Assembly (NCBI GenBank): GCA_944325435.1
Contig: CALVAC010000009.1
Span: 1 to 64,000 of the forward strand
Direction: 5' to 3'
Source of the DNA: an uncultured Bacteroidales bacterium
GTDB lineage: Bacteria; Bacteroidota; Bacteroidia; Bacteroidales; UBA932
Length of the DNA: 64,000 bases
Part shown: positions 51,507 to 61,282 of the stretch, in pieces
Layout: every line of letters starts with the position of its first letter
How positions within the stretch are numbered: the first letter of the stretch is position 1
Position numbers and translations under genes: made by a program
Notes under the pieces: generated by a model
The model's input: the letters and a program-made list of their open reading frames with translations, nothing else
Database searches by the model: none
Told to the model about the DNA's origin: nothing

Positions 51507-54188
51507 CTAACGGCCGATTCCCAGTTTCTCCTTCATCGATCTCAATATGTCAAATGCCTGCAGAGGGGTGAGGTTGTTGATGTCCACATTGACAAGGTCA
51601 TCCCTGAGAGAGGACAGAAGCGGGTCATCCAGCTGGAAGAAAGACAGTTGCAGCGCCCCATCGCTTTCCACACGGCCTTCCTTGACATTGTGCGGTCTGG
51701 TCATCTTTCCCCTGACGGTCCCATTCGATCCATCCCGCCCCGCTCCGGCCTGAGACACGAGATCGCGGATGGAGCCTTCCTCCAGGGACTTGAGGGTCCT
51801 CTCGGCAGACTCTATCACCTGCCGGGGCATACCTGCGAGCCTTGCCACGTGAATACCGAAGCTGTGCGCCACCCCGCCCTCCTTGAGCTTTCGGAGGAAT
51901 ATCACATTCTTTCCGACCTCCTTCACTTCGATATGGTAGTTCTTCACCCTGTCGTAAATGCCCTCAAGATCGTTCAGTTCATGGTAATGGGTGGCAAACA
52001 GGGTCTTCGCCCTCTCACCGTACTCATGGATATATTCCACGATGGCCCTCGCTATGGACATGCCATCGTAAGTGGAGGTACCCCTGCCTATCTCATCAAG
52101 CAGGACAAGTGACCGCGCCGAAATGTTGTGGAGAATCATCGATGTCTCCAGCATCTCCACCATGAATGTGGATTCCCCTCTGGAAATGTTGTCCGATGCG
52201 CCTACACGGGTGAATATCTTGTCGCAGTATCCGATTTCAGCCGATGCCGCAGGGACAAAGGAACCCACCTGCGCCATCAGGACTATCAGGGCAGTCTGGC
52301 GCAGAAGAGCCGATTTTCCTGCCATATTGGGGCCTGTCAGGATAATGATCTGCTGGGTCGTGTTGTCAAGATACACATCATTGGGGACGAACTCCTCCCC
52401 CGGAGGCATCATAGTCTCGATCACGGGATGCCTTCCCGCCTTGATGTCCAGCACATATCCATCATTCATCCCGGGACGGCAGTAGCGGTTCTTCACCGCA
52501 AGCTCCGCAAACCCGGCCAGGACATCCATACGTGCGATGATCCTGCAATTGGACTGGATGACCGGTATGTTCTTCTGTATCTCAGCTACCAGAGCGGCGT
52601 ACAGCTGCGCCTCGAGGACATATATCCGCTCCTCTGCGCCGAGAATCTTAGCCTCGTATTCTTTCAGTTCCTCTGTGATATATCTCTCGGCATTGACAAG
52701 GGTCTGTTTCCTTATCCACTCTGCAGGCACCTTGTCCCTGTGTGCATTGCGCACTTCTATATAATAGCCGAAAACATTGTTGTAGCTTATCTTCAGGGAT
52801 GGGATGCCCGTGCGCTCGCTCTCCCTCTGCTGGATACCGAGAAGTACCTCCTTGCTGTGCGCGGAGATGTCCCGCAGCTCATCCAGCTCGCGGTCGACTC
52901 CGGATGCTATCACCTGCCCTTTCCCGATGGCAGCCGCCGGATCGGAATGCATGGTCTTCTTCAATGTCTCCAGAAGCCCGGTACAGCCATCCAGATGTGA
53001 TATCATGTCATCTATGGCCGCCACTCCGCTGTCCTTGCACAGGGAGGCTATCGGAGCCATCTGGTCAAGTCCGCGGGCAAGCTGCATGACTTCACGCGGG
53101 GAAATCTTTCCCGCCGCAGCCCTCGAGATTATCCTCTCAAGGTCTCCCATATCCCCTATATGTTCCTGAAGTCTCCGCAATGTCTCCCCGTCTCCAGCGA
53201 AACGCTCCACCACATCATACCTTGCATTCAGTTCGGACAGGTCCATGACCGGCATCGACAGCCATGTCCTGAGAAGCCGTGCACCCATAGGAGATGAACA
53301 CCTGTCCATGACATCCACCAGGGCCACGCCATCCTTGCCTACGGTGGAGGAGAAGATTTCGAGGTTGCGGAAAGTGAACCTGTCCATCCACACGAATCCG
53401 TTTTCATCGATACGAGAGATGGAACATATATGTTTCAGTCCCGTATGCTGGGTCTGTTCCAGATATACCAGCAAGGCTCCGGCAGATGTCACCCCGAGAG
53501 GGTACATATCTATCGCGAACCCTTTGAGGGAATCCACACCGAGCTGCTTCCTGAGCTTCTCCACGGCCGAATCATAGACAAAGGCCCACTCCTCGAGGGT
53601 GGACACGTAATAACTGTCCCCGAAACGGTCTTTCACTCCTTTCGCATAGCCTCTCGGGACAAGCAGTTCCTTCGGGGCGAACGAGGACAGGAGGGTCGCT
53701 ATATAGTCTATCGTGCCTTCCGCCACCTGGAAAGTGCCGGTGGAGACATCCAGGAAAGCGGCTCCGCATCTGTCCTTGTCAAAGGTGAGGCCGGCCAGAT
53801 AATTGTGCTCTTTCTGCTCCAGAAGCTGGTCGCTGAACGCGATGCCCGGAGTCACAAGCTCTGTCACACCCCTCTTGACTATCTTCTTGGTAAGTTTCGG
53901 ATCCTCCAGCTGGTCGCAGACAGCCACCTTGTAGCCTGCACGCACCAGTTTAGGGAGGTACATGTCTATGGAATGGTGAGGGAACCCGGCCAGAGGCACA
54001 GATGAGGCCGACCCGTTTGCCCTCTTGGTCAACACAATACCGAGCACCTTGCTTGTAATCAGGGCATCATCCGCAAATGTCTCGTAAAAATCCCCGACAC
54101 GGAAGAGCAGCACAGCCTCCGGATACTGTGCCTTGACGCTGAAATACTGCTTCATCAGCGGGGTCTCTACTATCTTTTCATCTTTCAT
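51507..54188 (-). CDS. mutS: DNA mismatch repair protein MutS
   Basis: 893 residues. N-terminal mismatch-binding motif LLFRVGDFYETF (Phe and Glu that stack and contact the mispair), connector, lever and clamp regions, then the ABC-type ATPase with GPNMAGKSALLRQ (Walker A), LLDEIGRGTSTYDG (Walker B) and FATHYHELNDLEG. The C-terminal DNRLTP-type helix (NNLTPLQAFDILRSMKEKL) supports dimer or tetramer contacts. Recognises mispairs during replication. Divergent from glmS. Confidence 0.98.
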   Translation of the reverse strand: MKDEKIVETPLMKQYFSVKAQYPEAVLLFRVGDFYETFADDALITSKVLGIVLTKRANGSASSVPLAGFPHHSIDMYLPKLVRAGYKVAVCDQLEDPKLTKKIVKRGVTELVTPGIAFSDQLLEQKEHNYLAGLTFDKDRCGAAFLDVSTGTFQVAEGTIDYIATLLSSFAPKELLVPRGYAKGVKDRFGDSYYVSTLEEWAFVYDSAVEKLRKQLGVDSLKGFAIDMYPLGVTSAGALLVYLEQTQHTGLKHICSISRIDENGFVWMDRFTFRNLEIFSSTVGKDGVALVDVMDRCSSPMGARLLRTWLSMPVMDLSELNARYDVVERFAGDGETLRRLQEHIGDMGDLERIISRAAAGKISPREVMQLARGLDQMAPIASLCKDSGVAAIDDMISHLDGCTGLLETLKKTMHSDPAAAIGKGQVIASGVDRELDELRDISAHSKEVLLGIQQRESERTGIPSLKISYNNVFGYYIEVRNAHRDKVPAEWIRKQTLVNAERYITEELKEYEAKILGAEERIYVLEAQLYAALVAEIQKNIPVIQSNCRIIARMDVLAGFAELAVKNRYCRPGMNDGYVLDIKAGRHPVIETMMPPGEEFVPNDVYLDNTTQQIIILTGPNMAGKSALLRQTALIVLMAQVGSFVPAASAEIGYCDKIFTRVGASDNISRGESTFMVEMLETSMILHNISARSLVLLDEIGRGTSTYDGMSIARAIVEYIHEYGERAKTLFATHYHELNDLEGIYDRVKNYHIEVKEVGKNVIFLRKLKEGGVAHSFGIHVARLAGMPRQVIESAERTLKSLEEGSIRDLVSQAGAGRDGSNGTVRGKMTRPHNVKEGRVESDGALQLSFFQLDDPLLSSLRDDLVNVDINNLTPLQAFDILRSMKEKLGIGR

Positions 54189-54264
54189 ACCGATCCGGCG
54201 ATATCATCTTTCACGGGCCGCTGTGGTTTCCAGCGGCTTTTCGGCCCTTGCAAGGGCAACTGCG

Positions 54265-54272
54265 CAAATTTA
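54265..54272 (-). promoter_or_regulatory. -7 box of mutS
   Basis: TAAATTTG on the minus strand, 76 bases before the mutS ATG. No clear -33 partner. Confidence 0.35.
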
Positions 54273-54286
54273 CAACAAATTTTTCT

Positions 54287-54294
54287 TACATTTG
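54287..54294 (+). promoter_or_regulatory. -7 box of the glmS operon
   Basis: TACATTTG on the plus strand, 22 bases before ATG 54317. It rules out an in-frame start at 54248 inside the intergenic region. No clear -33 partner. Confidence 0.45.
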
Positions 54295-54316
54295 GCGGTT
54301 ATTTTATCTAAAAGAC

Positions 54317-56161
54317 ATGTGCGGAATCGTAGGTTATCTCGGGAGCAGGGATGCTGCCTCGCTTCTTCTTAAAGGACTACACAGGCTTGAGTACAGGGGG
54401 TACGACAGTGCCGGCATCGCGCTTGTATCCCCCGCAGGGAAGCTCAATGTTTACAAATGCTGCGGCAAGGTCTCGAACCTTGAAGAATTCCTTGATGGGA
54501 AGGACATCTCGGGCACGACCGGCATAGCACACACGAGATGGGCGACACACGGGGTGCCGGACAACACCAACGCCCACCCCCACCTCTCGCAGTCAGGAAG
54601 ACTGGCCCTTGTACACAACGGCATAATAGAAAACTACAGGATACTGAAAGATGCGCTGACAGAAAGCGGGTTCTCATTCAAGAGCGACACAGACTCGGAA
54701 GTCCTCGTCAACCTGATAGAATACATCCGGGACTCAAGCGGCTGCGACCTGACGGAAGCTGTCAGGCTCGCTCTCAGGAAAGTCATCGGGGCATACGCCA
54801 TCGCCCTCGTGGAAACAGGCAACCCGGACAGGATAATCGCGGCGCGCAAGAGCAGTCCGCTGGTGATAGGGCTCGGGAAGGATGAATATTTCCTCTGCTC
54901 GGATGCAGCATCCATCATTGAATATACCAATGATTTCGTATATGTCAATGATGAGGAGATAGCCATTCTCGAGAGAGGGAAGCAGCTGCGGACCGTCACC
55001 CTTGACAATGAGGAAGGACATATCGACATAAGAAAGCTGGAACTGTCCATATCCCAGCTGGAAAAAGGAGGATACCCGCATTTCATGCTGAAAGAGATAC
55101 ATGAACAGCCGAGAACAATAAACGACTGCATCCGGGGCAGGATCAACCAGGCCACAGGAGAAGTCAGCCTGACAGGGGTGCTCGACAATATGGACAGGTT
55201 TCTCAACGCAAGGAGAATAATATTCGTAGCCTGCGGCACATCCTGGCACGCATCCCTGATAGGCGGATATCTGATCGAGAGCCTGTGCCGGATTCCGGTG
55301 GATGTGGAATATGCCTCGGAATTCAGATACCGCAACCCTGTAATATACAAGGATGACATAGTCGTGGCAGTGTCGCAGTCAGGAGAGACCGCGGACACGC
55401 TGGCCGCGGTAAGCCTTGCCTGCAAGGCCGGTGCATTCGTGTTCGGCATCTGCAACGCCGTCGGCTCATCCATCGCCCGCGCCACCGACTCCGGAGCCTA
55501 TATCCACGTAGGGCCTGAAATCGGGGTTGCATCGACAAAGGCGTTTACGGGACAGGTGACCGTAATGGCTATGATGGCCCTCGTAATCGGACGCAGGAAA
55601 GGGACTGTCAGCAATGAAGACTACGACATCATCTCCCGCGGACTCCTTGAACTCCCGGAAAAGATGAAGGAGGTACTGAAAGTCTCCGAAAGGATAGCCG
55701 ATCTGGCGAAAATCTTCACATACGCCCATAATTTCATCTATCTCGGAAGAGGGTACAATTATCCGACGGCACTTGAGGGAGCATTGAAACTGAAGGAAAT
55801 CTCATACATCCATGCCGAGGGATACCCTGCCGCAGAGATGAAACACGGGGCGATAGCACTGATAGATGCAGAAATGCCTACGGTGGTCATCGCCACCCGG
55901 GATCATACCTACGACAAGACTGTCAGCAACATAGAGGAAATCCGTTCCAGGGGCGGCAGAATCATAGCCATAGTCGAGCAGGGGGATGACAAGGTAAGCA
56001 GGATAGCCGACCACTGCATCGAAGTGCCGCCGGTACCGGAGTGTCTGAGCCCTATCATAGTATCGGTACCGCTCCAGCTGCTGGCATATTACATAGCCGT
56101 CTATAAAGGCCGAGATGTTGACCAGCCGAGGAACCTTGCCAAATCAGTGACCGTAGAATGA
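54317..56161 (+). CDS. glmS: Glutamine-fructose-6-phosphate aminotransferase (isomerizing)
   Basis: 614 residues from ATG 54317. Begins MCGIVGYLGS, where Cys2 is the glutaminase nucleophile. Glutaminase domain with HRLEYRGYDSAGIAL and HTRWATHG; two SIS isomerase domains with VACGTSWHASLIGGYLIES and SQSGETADTLAAVSLAC, and the C-terminal KSVTVE. It makes glucosamine-6-phosphate, the entry to UDP-GlcNAc for peptidoglycan and lipid A. The glycosyltransferase start overlaps its stop (ATGA at 56158-56161). No glmS ribozyme is present in the short leader. Confidence 0.98.
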   Translation: MCGIVGYLGSRDAASLLLKGLHRLEYRGYDSAGIALVSPAGKLNVYKCCGKVSNLEEFLDGKDISGTTGIAHTRWATHGVPDNTNAHPHLSQSGRLALVHNGIIENYRILKDALTESGFSFKSDTDSEVLVNLIEYIRDSSGCDLTEAVRLALRKVIGAYAIALVETGNPDRIIAARKSSPLVIGLGKDEYFLCSDAASIIEYTNDFVYVNDEEIAILERGKQLRTVTLDNEEGHIDIRKLELSISQLEKGGYPHFMLKEIHEQPRTINDCIRGRINQATGEVSLTGVLDNMDRFLNARRIIFVACGTSWHASLIGGYLIESLCRIPVDVEYASEFRYRNPVIYKDDIVVAVSQSGETADTLAAVSLACKAGAFVFGICNAVGSSIARATDSGAYIHVGPEIGVASTKAFTGQVTVMAMMALVIGRRKGTVSNEDYDIISRGLLELPEKMKEVLKVSERIADLAKIFTYAHNFIYLGRGYNYPTALEGALKLKEISYIHAEGYPAAEMKHGAIALIDAEMPTVVIATRDHTYDKTVSNIEEIRSRGGRIIAIVEQGDDKVSRIADHCIEVPPVPECLSPIIVSVPLQLLAYYIAVYKGRDVDQPRNLAKSVTVE

Positions 56162-57480
56162 AAAGGGCCCTAATCATATCATACTACTGGCCTCCTGCCG
56201 GAGGGTCCGGAGTGCAGAGATGGGTGAAATTCGCCAAATATCTGCCGTCCGAAGGATGGCAGCCTGTCATCTACACCCCATCCGATCCGGAAATGCTTGC
56301 AGTGGACAGGACCCTGGCGGACGAGATACCGCAGGAAGCGGAAGTCATCAGACGGCACATCTTCGAGCCGTACGGCATATACCGCAGACTACTCGGGAAA
56401 AAATCCGCCTCGGATGGAGGCAGCGATGAGGTCAATCCGGTCAACTTCCAGGACAAGACCTTGATGCAGAAGATAATGCTCGCCATCAGGGCTAACTTTT
56501 TCATACCTGACCCGAGATGTTTCTGGATATGCCCATCAGTCCGTTTCCTGAAGAAATATCTGAAACGGCATCCTGTGGACATAGTCATCAGCACCGGGCC
56601 GCCGCATTCTATGCATCTCATAGCAATGAAGGTCGCGAAGGCGACCGGACTCCCGTGGATAGCCGATTTCCGCGACCCGTGGACCGGAATGTTCTACTTC
56701 AAGCATCTGCCGCTATGCCGACCGGCCGCAAAGCTTCACAGGCATCTCGAAAAGGAAGTCCTTGACAGGGCAACCGCCATTGTGGCCGTATCCCCTCTCG
56801 TACAGAAGGAATTCCAGGAAATGACAGGCACCAGGGTCGAGCTCATCACCAACGGATATGACGAGAGCGACTTCAACGACACTGTAGTAGAACAGGATGG
56901 ATATTTCAACATAACCCACACCGGGCTGTTCGCCGCAGACGGGAATCCAGAGATGCTATGGAAGGTACTTGCAGACAAATGCAGGGCCGACCAGGAATTC
57001 AGGCAGATGCTCAGGATAAGGCTCGCGGGCAAGACGGACAAGGCCATCCTCGAGTCGATAGAGTCCGCAGGGCTGGGCAGTCATCTTCGCGACAACGGAT
57101 ACCAGCCTCACTCCGTGGCGGTCAAGGAGCAGAAGAGCGCATCCATGCTGCTCCTGCCGCTGCGCAAAGAGCCGGAATACAAGGCTGTCCTGCCAGGGAA
57201 GCTGTTTGAATACCTTGCATCTGCTAGACCTGTCCTCGGGATAGGTCAGACAGATGGGGCAATGGCAATGATACTGAAAGAGACAGGAGCCGGGACAGTC
57301 GCCGAATGGGATGACTATGCAGCCATCTCCGGTTTTATCGACAGATGCTGGGACCAGTTCAAGTCAGATGCGACAGATGTCCCGGAGATGGACATTTCCG
57401 GATATTCACGACGCAATCTTACAGCAAGGATGGCAGAACTGATGGATGAACTGACAAACAACGACAGAAATGAAATATAA
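56158..57480 (+). CDS. GT4-family glycosyltransferase
   Basis: 440 residues. The N-terminal half begins RALIISYYWPPAGGSGVQRW, the usual opening of GT4 glycosyltransferases with a Gly-rich acceptor loop, followed by DIVISTGPPHSMHLIAMKVA and WIADFRDPW. The C-terminal half contains the donor-binding region PGKLFEYLASARPVLGIGQT, in which the Glu of KLFEYLA is the expected catalytic residue. Adds a sugar to an unknown acceptor. Located between glmS (4-base overlap) and the YfhO-like gene (11-base overlap), which suggests a lipid-linked or protein glycan as product. Confidence 0.88.
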   Translation: MKRALIISYYWPPAGGSGVQRWVKFAKYLPSEGWQPVIYTPSDPEMLAVDRTLADEIPQEAEVIRRHIFEPYGIYRRLLGKKSASDGGSDEVNPVNFQDKTLMQKIMLAIRANFFIPDPRCFWICPSVRFLKKYLKRHPVDIVISTGPPHSMHLIAMKVAKATGLPWIADFRDPWTGMFYFKHLPLCRPAAKLHRHLEKEVLDRATAIVAVSPLVQKEFQEMTGTRVELITNGYDESDFNDTVVEQDGYFNITHTGLFAADGNPEMLWKVLADKCRADQEFRQMLRIRLAGKTDKAILESIESAGLGSHLRDNGYQPHSVAVKEQKSASMLLLPLRKEPEYKAVLPGKLFEYLASARPVLGIGQTDGAMAMILKETGAGTVAEWDDYAAISGFIDRCWDQFKSDATDVPEMDISGYSRRNLTARMAELMDELTNNDRNEI

Positions 57481-60163
57481 CAGCAAGATTCTCAAGGAAA
57501 TATTCCTGTATCTCGGCATTGCGGCGGTTTTCCTCGTACTGGCATACGGGTTCGTGCCGGATGTCCTGTCCGGCAAAGTTCTCAACCAGTCCGACACATC
57601 CGCTTGGAAAGGGATGACCAACGAAATGTCCACGCACAACTCCGCACATCCGGATGACAAGACACTGTGGACCAACTCGATGTTCGGAGGAATGCCGACG
57701 GTCTCGATGTATGATGAGTTCCGTGGAGACTGGACAAATCCTATCTACAAGACCCTGATGACGGGGGCCAGGCCGGCAAACTTCCTGTTCATATCGCTGA
57801 TAGGAGGATTCCTGCTTATGCTTGCGTTCGGGGTGGACAGGTTCCTGGCCATCGCAGGTGCCATTGCCATCACTTTCTGCTCCTATAACCTGCAGATAAT
57901 CCAGGTGGGGCACAATACCAAAATGCAGGCAATCGCCTTCATGCCGTGGGTGCTGGCCGGACTGATATTCACATACAGAAGTGCAATGGCCGGACTGTCG
58001 GAAAGGAAAGGCTCCGATACGGGAAAGGCTGCCGGTCCAGCGCGGGAGACCGGCTGGAAAAGCTGGCTGCCGAAGACAGTCCTCGGCTCGGTGCTTTTCT
58101 CCATCGCCCTCAGTTTCCAGATAAAGGCCAACCATCCGCAGATAACATACTATCTCGCAATCATCATATTCCTTTATGCAGCAGTCTATCTTGTATGTAT
58201 CTGCGCAAAGGCAGAGAGACGGCCTGCACTCGGAAGGTTCTTCGCGACCTCCGTACTGCTTCTCGTGGTAGGAGGTATCGGGATAGCCACCAACCTCAAC
58301 AAGCTGATACCTACATACCGATACGCCGAGCACTCTATGCGCGGAGGGTCGGAACTGTCACCCGACTCCGAGACCCACAATGATGAGGGTCTGGACCTCG
58401 GCTATGCGACGGCGTGGTCATACGGGATAGAGGAGACTCCGAACCTGCTGATCCCCGACTTCAACGGAGGGGCATCTTCGGGGGAGCTGAAAGGGCGCAG
58501 TTCAGAGACATACAGGCTTCTGCAGAGAGCCGGGCAGACAGGGCTGGACCAGATAATGAAGTCACTTCCTCTCTACTGGGGGCCACAGCCTTTCACCGCA
58601 GGCCCGATGTATATGGGAGCAATCACTATCTTCCTTTTCGTTCTCGGTCTGTGCCTGTACCGCGGGAAAGAGAAATGGTGGCTGCTCATCGCCACGGTCC
58701 TCGCCATCCTGCTTGCATGGGGAAGCCATCTGATGTGGTTCACGAAACTGTGGTTCGAATATGCTCCGCTATATGACAAATTCAGGACAGTGTCCATGGC
58801 TCTTGTCATCCTGCAGGTCACATTGCCGATACTCGGCTTCGTTGTTCTGGACAGGATACTGAAATATGAATACGATATGAGGCAGGTGCTCAAGGGCATA
58901 TCCATTGCCTTTGCCGTGACGGCAGGGTTCTGCTTCGTCTTCATCCTGTTCCCCGGCCTGGCCGGAGACTTCAGGGGCGCGGGCGATGCCGGGATGCCTG
59001 ACATGCTTTCGGATGCGCTCGCGGAAGACCGCCGGGGACTTTTAGTTTCGGATGCAAGACGGTCGTTCCTGCTTATCGCCGTTACAGTCGCACTGCTTGC
59101 CTATCTTTTCATGTCCAAGAAAATGACTCCGGCAGCAAGGAAGAATATCGCCGCAGGAGCAATCTGTCTGATGGTACTTTTCGACCTGTGGGGAGTAGGC
59201 AAGAGATACCTCAACAGTGACCATTTCGTCACCAGAAGGGACTTCAACGGTCAGTTTGCCCAGAGGCCTGTGGACAAGATGATACTCGAAGACACAGACC
59301 TGGACTACAGGGTTCTCGACATAAGTGTCAATACATTCAACGATGCCTTCCCGAGCTACTGGCACCGTTGCATCGGAGGATACAGCCCTGCCAAACTTCA
59401 GAGATATCAGGATCTTATAGACCGGTATATCGCTCCTGAAATCAACGAAGCCATCTCGGTTGTCAACGGACAGCAGACCATCCGGGAGATTGAGGAAAAC
59501 CTGCCATACCTTCCGGCCATCTCCATGCTGAACGGCAAATATATCATTGTAGGAGAAGATTATGCCCCGGTTGTGAACAGACACGCATTCGGGAATGTAT
59601 GGTTCGTGGACAGCCTTGTCCGGGCGGAGACCCCGGATGATGAGATCGCTGCCATCGGAGAGGTGGATCTGCACACGACGGCAGTGATAGGGGATGACTT
59701 CGGCTGGGCGCAGGAAAGTTTCCCTGCCTGCTCCATTGCCGCCGGAGAAGACATCAACGGATATTATCCTGAACAGGCCGGAGAAACTGCTGCAGACGGG
59801 GACTTCATCGAAATGACACACTACGCCCCGAACGAGCTGCGATACAGCTACCGCACAGGCAGGGACAGGGCAGTAATATTCAGCGAAATCTACTACCCTT
59901 CTGGCTGGACGCTCACATGGACAGCGGCCGCACGGACCGGATCTGGCGGAGAACCCGCGGCATCAGAACTGCCTCTGTTCCGTGCAGACTGGCTTCTGAG
60001 GGGAGCCATCCTCCCTGCCGGAGAGGGGGAACTCGTAATGCGGTTCGACCCTCCATCCTACAGGACAGGGGAAGTCCTCTCGAGAGCATCATCCATCACC
60101 CTGCTACTCCTGCTCGTCCTCTCCGCCGGAGGACTTGCCCTGACAGAAAGGAAACAAGACTGA
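57470..60163 (+). CDS. YfhO-family polytopic membrane protein
   Basis: 897 residues with about a dozen hydrophobic helices in the first 560 residues, followed by a large extracytoplasmic domain and a final helix at about 870-888. Early features: NQSDTSAWKGMTNEM after helix 1 and FGGMPTVSMYDEFRGDW. YfhO proteins resemble GT-C glycosyltransferases using polyprenyl-linked sugars; in Gram-positive bacteria a member glycosylates teichoic acid, while the role in Bacteroidota is untested. Overlaps the GT4 gene by 11 bases. Confidence 0.8.
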   Translation: MKYNSKILKEIFLYLGIAAVFLVLAYGFVPDVLSGKVLNQSDTSAWKGMTNEMSTHNSAHPDDKTLWTNSMFGGMPTVSMYDEFRGDWTNPIYKTLMTGARPANFLFISLIGGFLLMLAFGVDRFLAIAGAIAITFCSYNLQIIQVGHNTKMQAIAFMPWVLAGLIFTYRSAMAGLSERKGSDTGKAAGPARETGWKSWLPKTVLGSVLFSIALSFQIKANHPQITYYLAIIIFLYAAVYLVCICAKAERRPALGRFFATSVLLLVVGGIGIATNLNKLIPTYRYAEHSMRGGSELSPDSETHNDEGLDLGYATAWSYGIEETPNLLIPDFNGGASSGELKGRSSETYRLLQRAGQTGLDQIMKSLPLYWGPQPFTAGPMYMGAITIFLFVLGLCLYRGKEKWWLLIATVLAILLAWGSHLMWFTKLWFEYAPLYDKFRTVSMALVILQVTLPILGFVVLDRILKYEYDMRQVLKGISIAFAVTAGFCFVFILFPGLAGDFRGAGDAGMPDMLSDALAEDRRGLLVSDARRSFLLIAVTVALLAYLFMSKKMTPAARKNIAAGAICLMVLFDLWGVGKRYLNSDHFVTRRDFNGQFAQRPVDKMILEDTDLDYRVLDISVNTFNDAFPSYWHRCIGGYSPAKLQRYQDLIDRYIAPEINEAISVVNGQQTIREIEENLPYLPAISMLNGKYIIVGEDYAPVVNRHAFGNVWFVDSLVRAETPDDEIAAIGEVDLHTTAVIGDDFGWAQESFPACSIAAGEDINGYYPEQAGETAADGDFIEMTHYAPNELRYSYRTGRDRAVIFSEIYYPSGWTLTWTAAARTGSGGEPAASELPLFRADWLLRGAILPAGEGELVMRFDPPSYRTGEVLSRASSITLLLLLVLSAGGLALTERKQD

Positions 60164-60179
60164 CAGACAGCTGCACACC

Positions 60180-61265
60180 ATGCCTGTATCACGGACCATC
60201 ACAGCGGTTTTCATTCTGTCAGCCATACTCTGCGGCTGCCAGCGTCAGATGTGCCCGACAGGATTCGATATGGAGACAATCCTGTCAGAACAGAGGGACG
60301 GATATGTCTGCAGCCTCATCGGATTCAATGTCGGGGATGGGGAAAGGGTCCGCGGATACCTGCTCGTTCCGGATACGGCCTCCCCGGACAGCAAAGCACC
60401 TGCTGTCGTACTTCTCCATGACCACGGAGCCAGATTCGACATCGGGAAAGAGAAACTTGTCAGGCCGCTGGCCCAGAAGCATATTGTCCGGTCGGCAGAG
60501 CAATGGGCAGACAGATACTTCGACGGGGTATTTTTCGGCGACTTCCTCGCATCGGAAGGATTCACCGTCATCGTGGCCGATGCCATATATTGGGGAGAGA
60601 GGTCATCTCCTGAAGCACAGGAATGGTCAAGACTCTCTTTCGGGAACGGTGCCGATATGGCGACAGAAAATCCGGATTGCCGGAAACACCGGATACGCGA
60701 ACTGAAACAGGAAGTCTATGAAGGGCAGAGAGAAATATATGCAAACTATGAAAAGGCAGGGCGCTGCTGGGCAGAAAAGATTCTGGAGGATGACATCGCC
60801 ACGGCAGAACTGGTCGCGTCATTACCCTTTGTGGACACTTCCAGGATATATGCAGCCGGATTCTCGATGGGAGCCCACAGATGCTGGCTGCTGAGCGCAT
60901 TCAGCGACAGGATCAGACGCGGAGCCGCAGTATGCTGGATGACAGAAAAGGCTTCGTACGCCAGTGACAACGCATCCGATCTCTCGATGCGGATCCCGGC
61001 AATGCGTGACACTATGGACTTTCCCGACATAGCCCGGCTGACAAAACCGAAACCGATGCTGTTCATCAGCGGGGAAGATGACCACCTGTTCCCTGAAGAA
61101 TCTGTCAGAAAAGCATTCTCCCGGATGCAGGCAATTTATTCAGACTGTACTCCCGGCACACTCGTCACCCGTTTCGTCCCTGGAGGCCACCATTGCGGCA
61201 AGGCCGTACAGGACAGCATATTGCATTTCTTCATATCAGGAGATGTCGTGTCTGAAGAACAATAA
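60180..61265 (+). CDS. Alpha/beta-hydrolase lipoprotein (dienelactone hydrolase/acetyl esterase type)
   Basis: 361 residues. Lipoprotein signal with Cys20 (LSAILCGC). Catalytic triad candidates: Ser229 in AAGFSMGAHR (GxSxG), Asp300/301 in FISGEDDHLF and His337/338 in VPGGHHCG. A long insertion (about 85-200) covers the region before the nucleophile. Family members cleave carboxylic esters; in Bacteroidota often acetyl groups on surface glycans. It lies 16 bases after the YfhO-like gene and probably belongs to the same operon. Substrate unknown. Confidence 0.82.
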   Translation: MPVSRTITAVFILSAILCGCQRQMCPTGFDMETILSEQRDGYVCSLIGFNVGDGERVRGYLLVPDTASPDSKAPAVVLLHDHGARFDIGKEKLVRPLAQKHIVRSAEQWADRYFDGVFFGDFLASEGFTVIVADAIYWGERSSPEAQEWSRLSFGNGADMATENPDCRKHRIRELKQEVYEGQREIYANYEKAGRCWAEKILEDDIATAELVASLPFVDTSRIYAAGFSMGAHRCWLLSAFSDRIRRGAAVCWMTEKASYASDNASDLSMRIPAMRDTMDFPDIARLTKPKPMLFISGEDDHLFPEESVRKAFSRMQAIYSDCTPGTLVTRFVPGGHHCGKAVQDSILHFFISGDVVSEEQ

Positions 61266-61282
61266 TATCAAAAACAGGAATC

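Noticed and set aside
54189-54316. glmS ribozyme or riboswitch
   Set aside because: The interval to the divergent mutS gene is only 128 bases, holds two -7 boxes, and leaves about 20 bases of leader.
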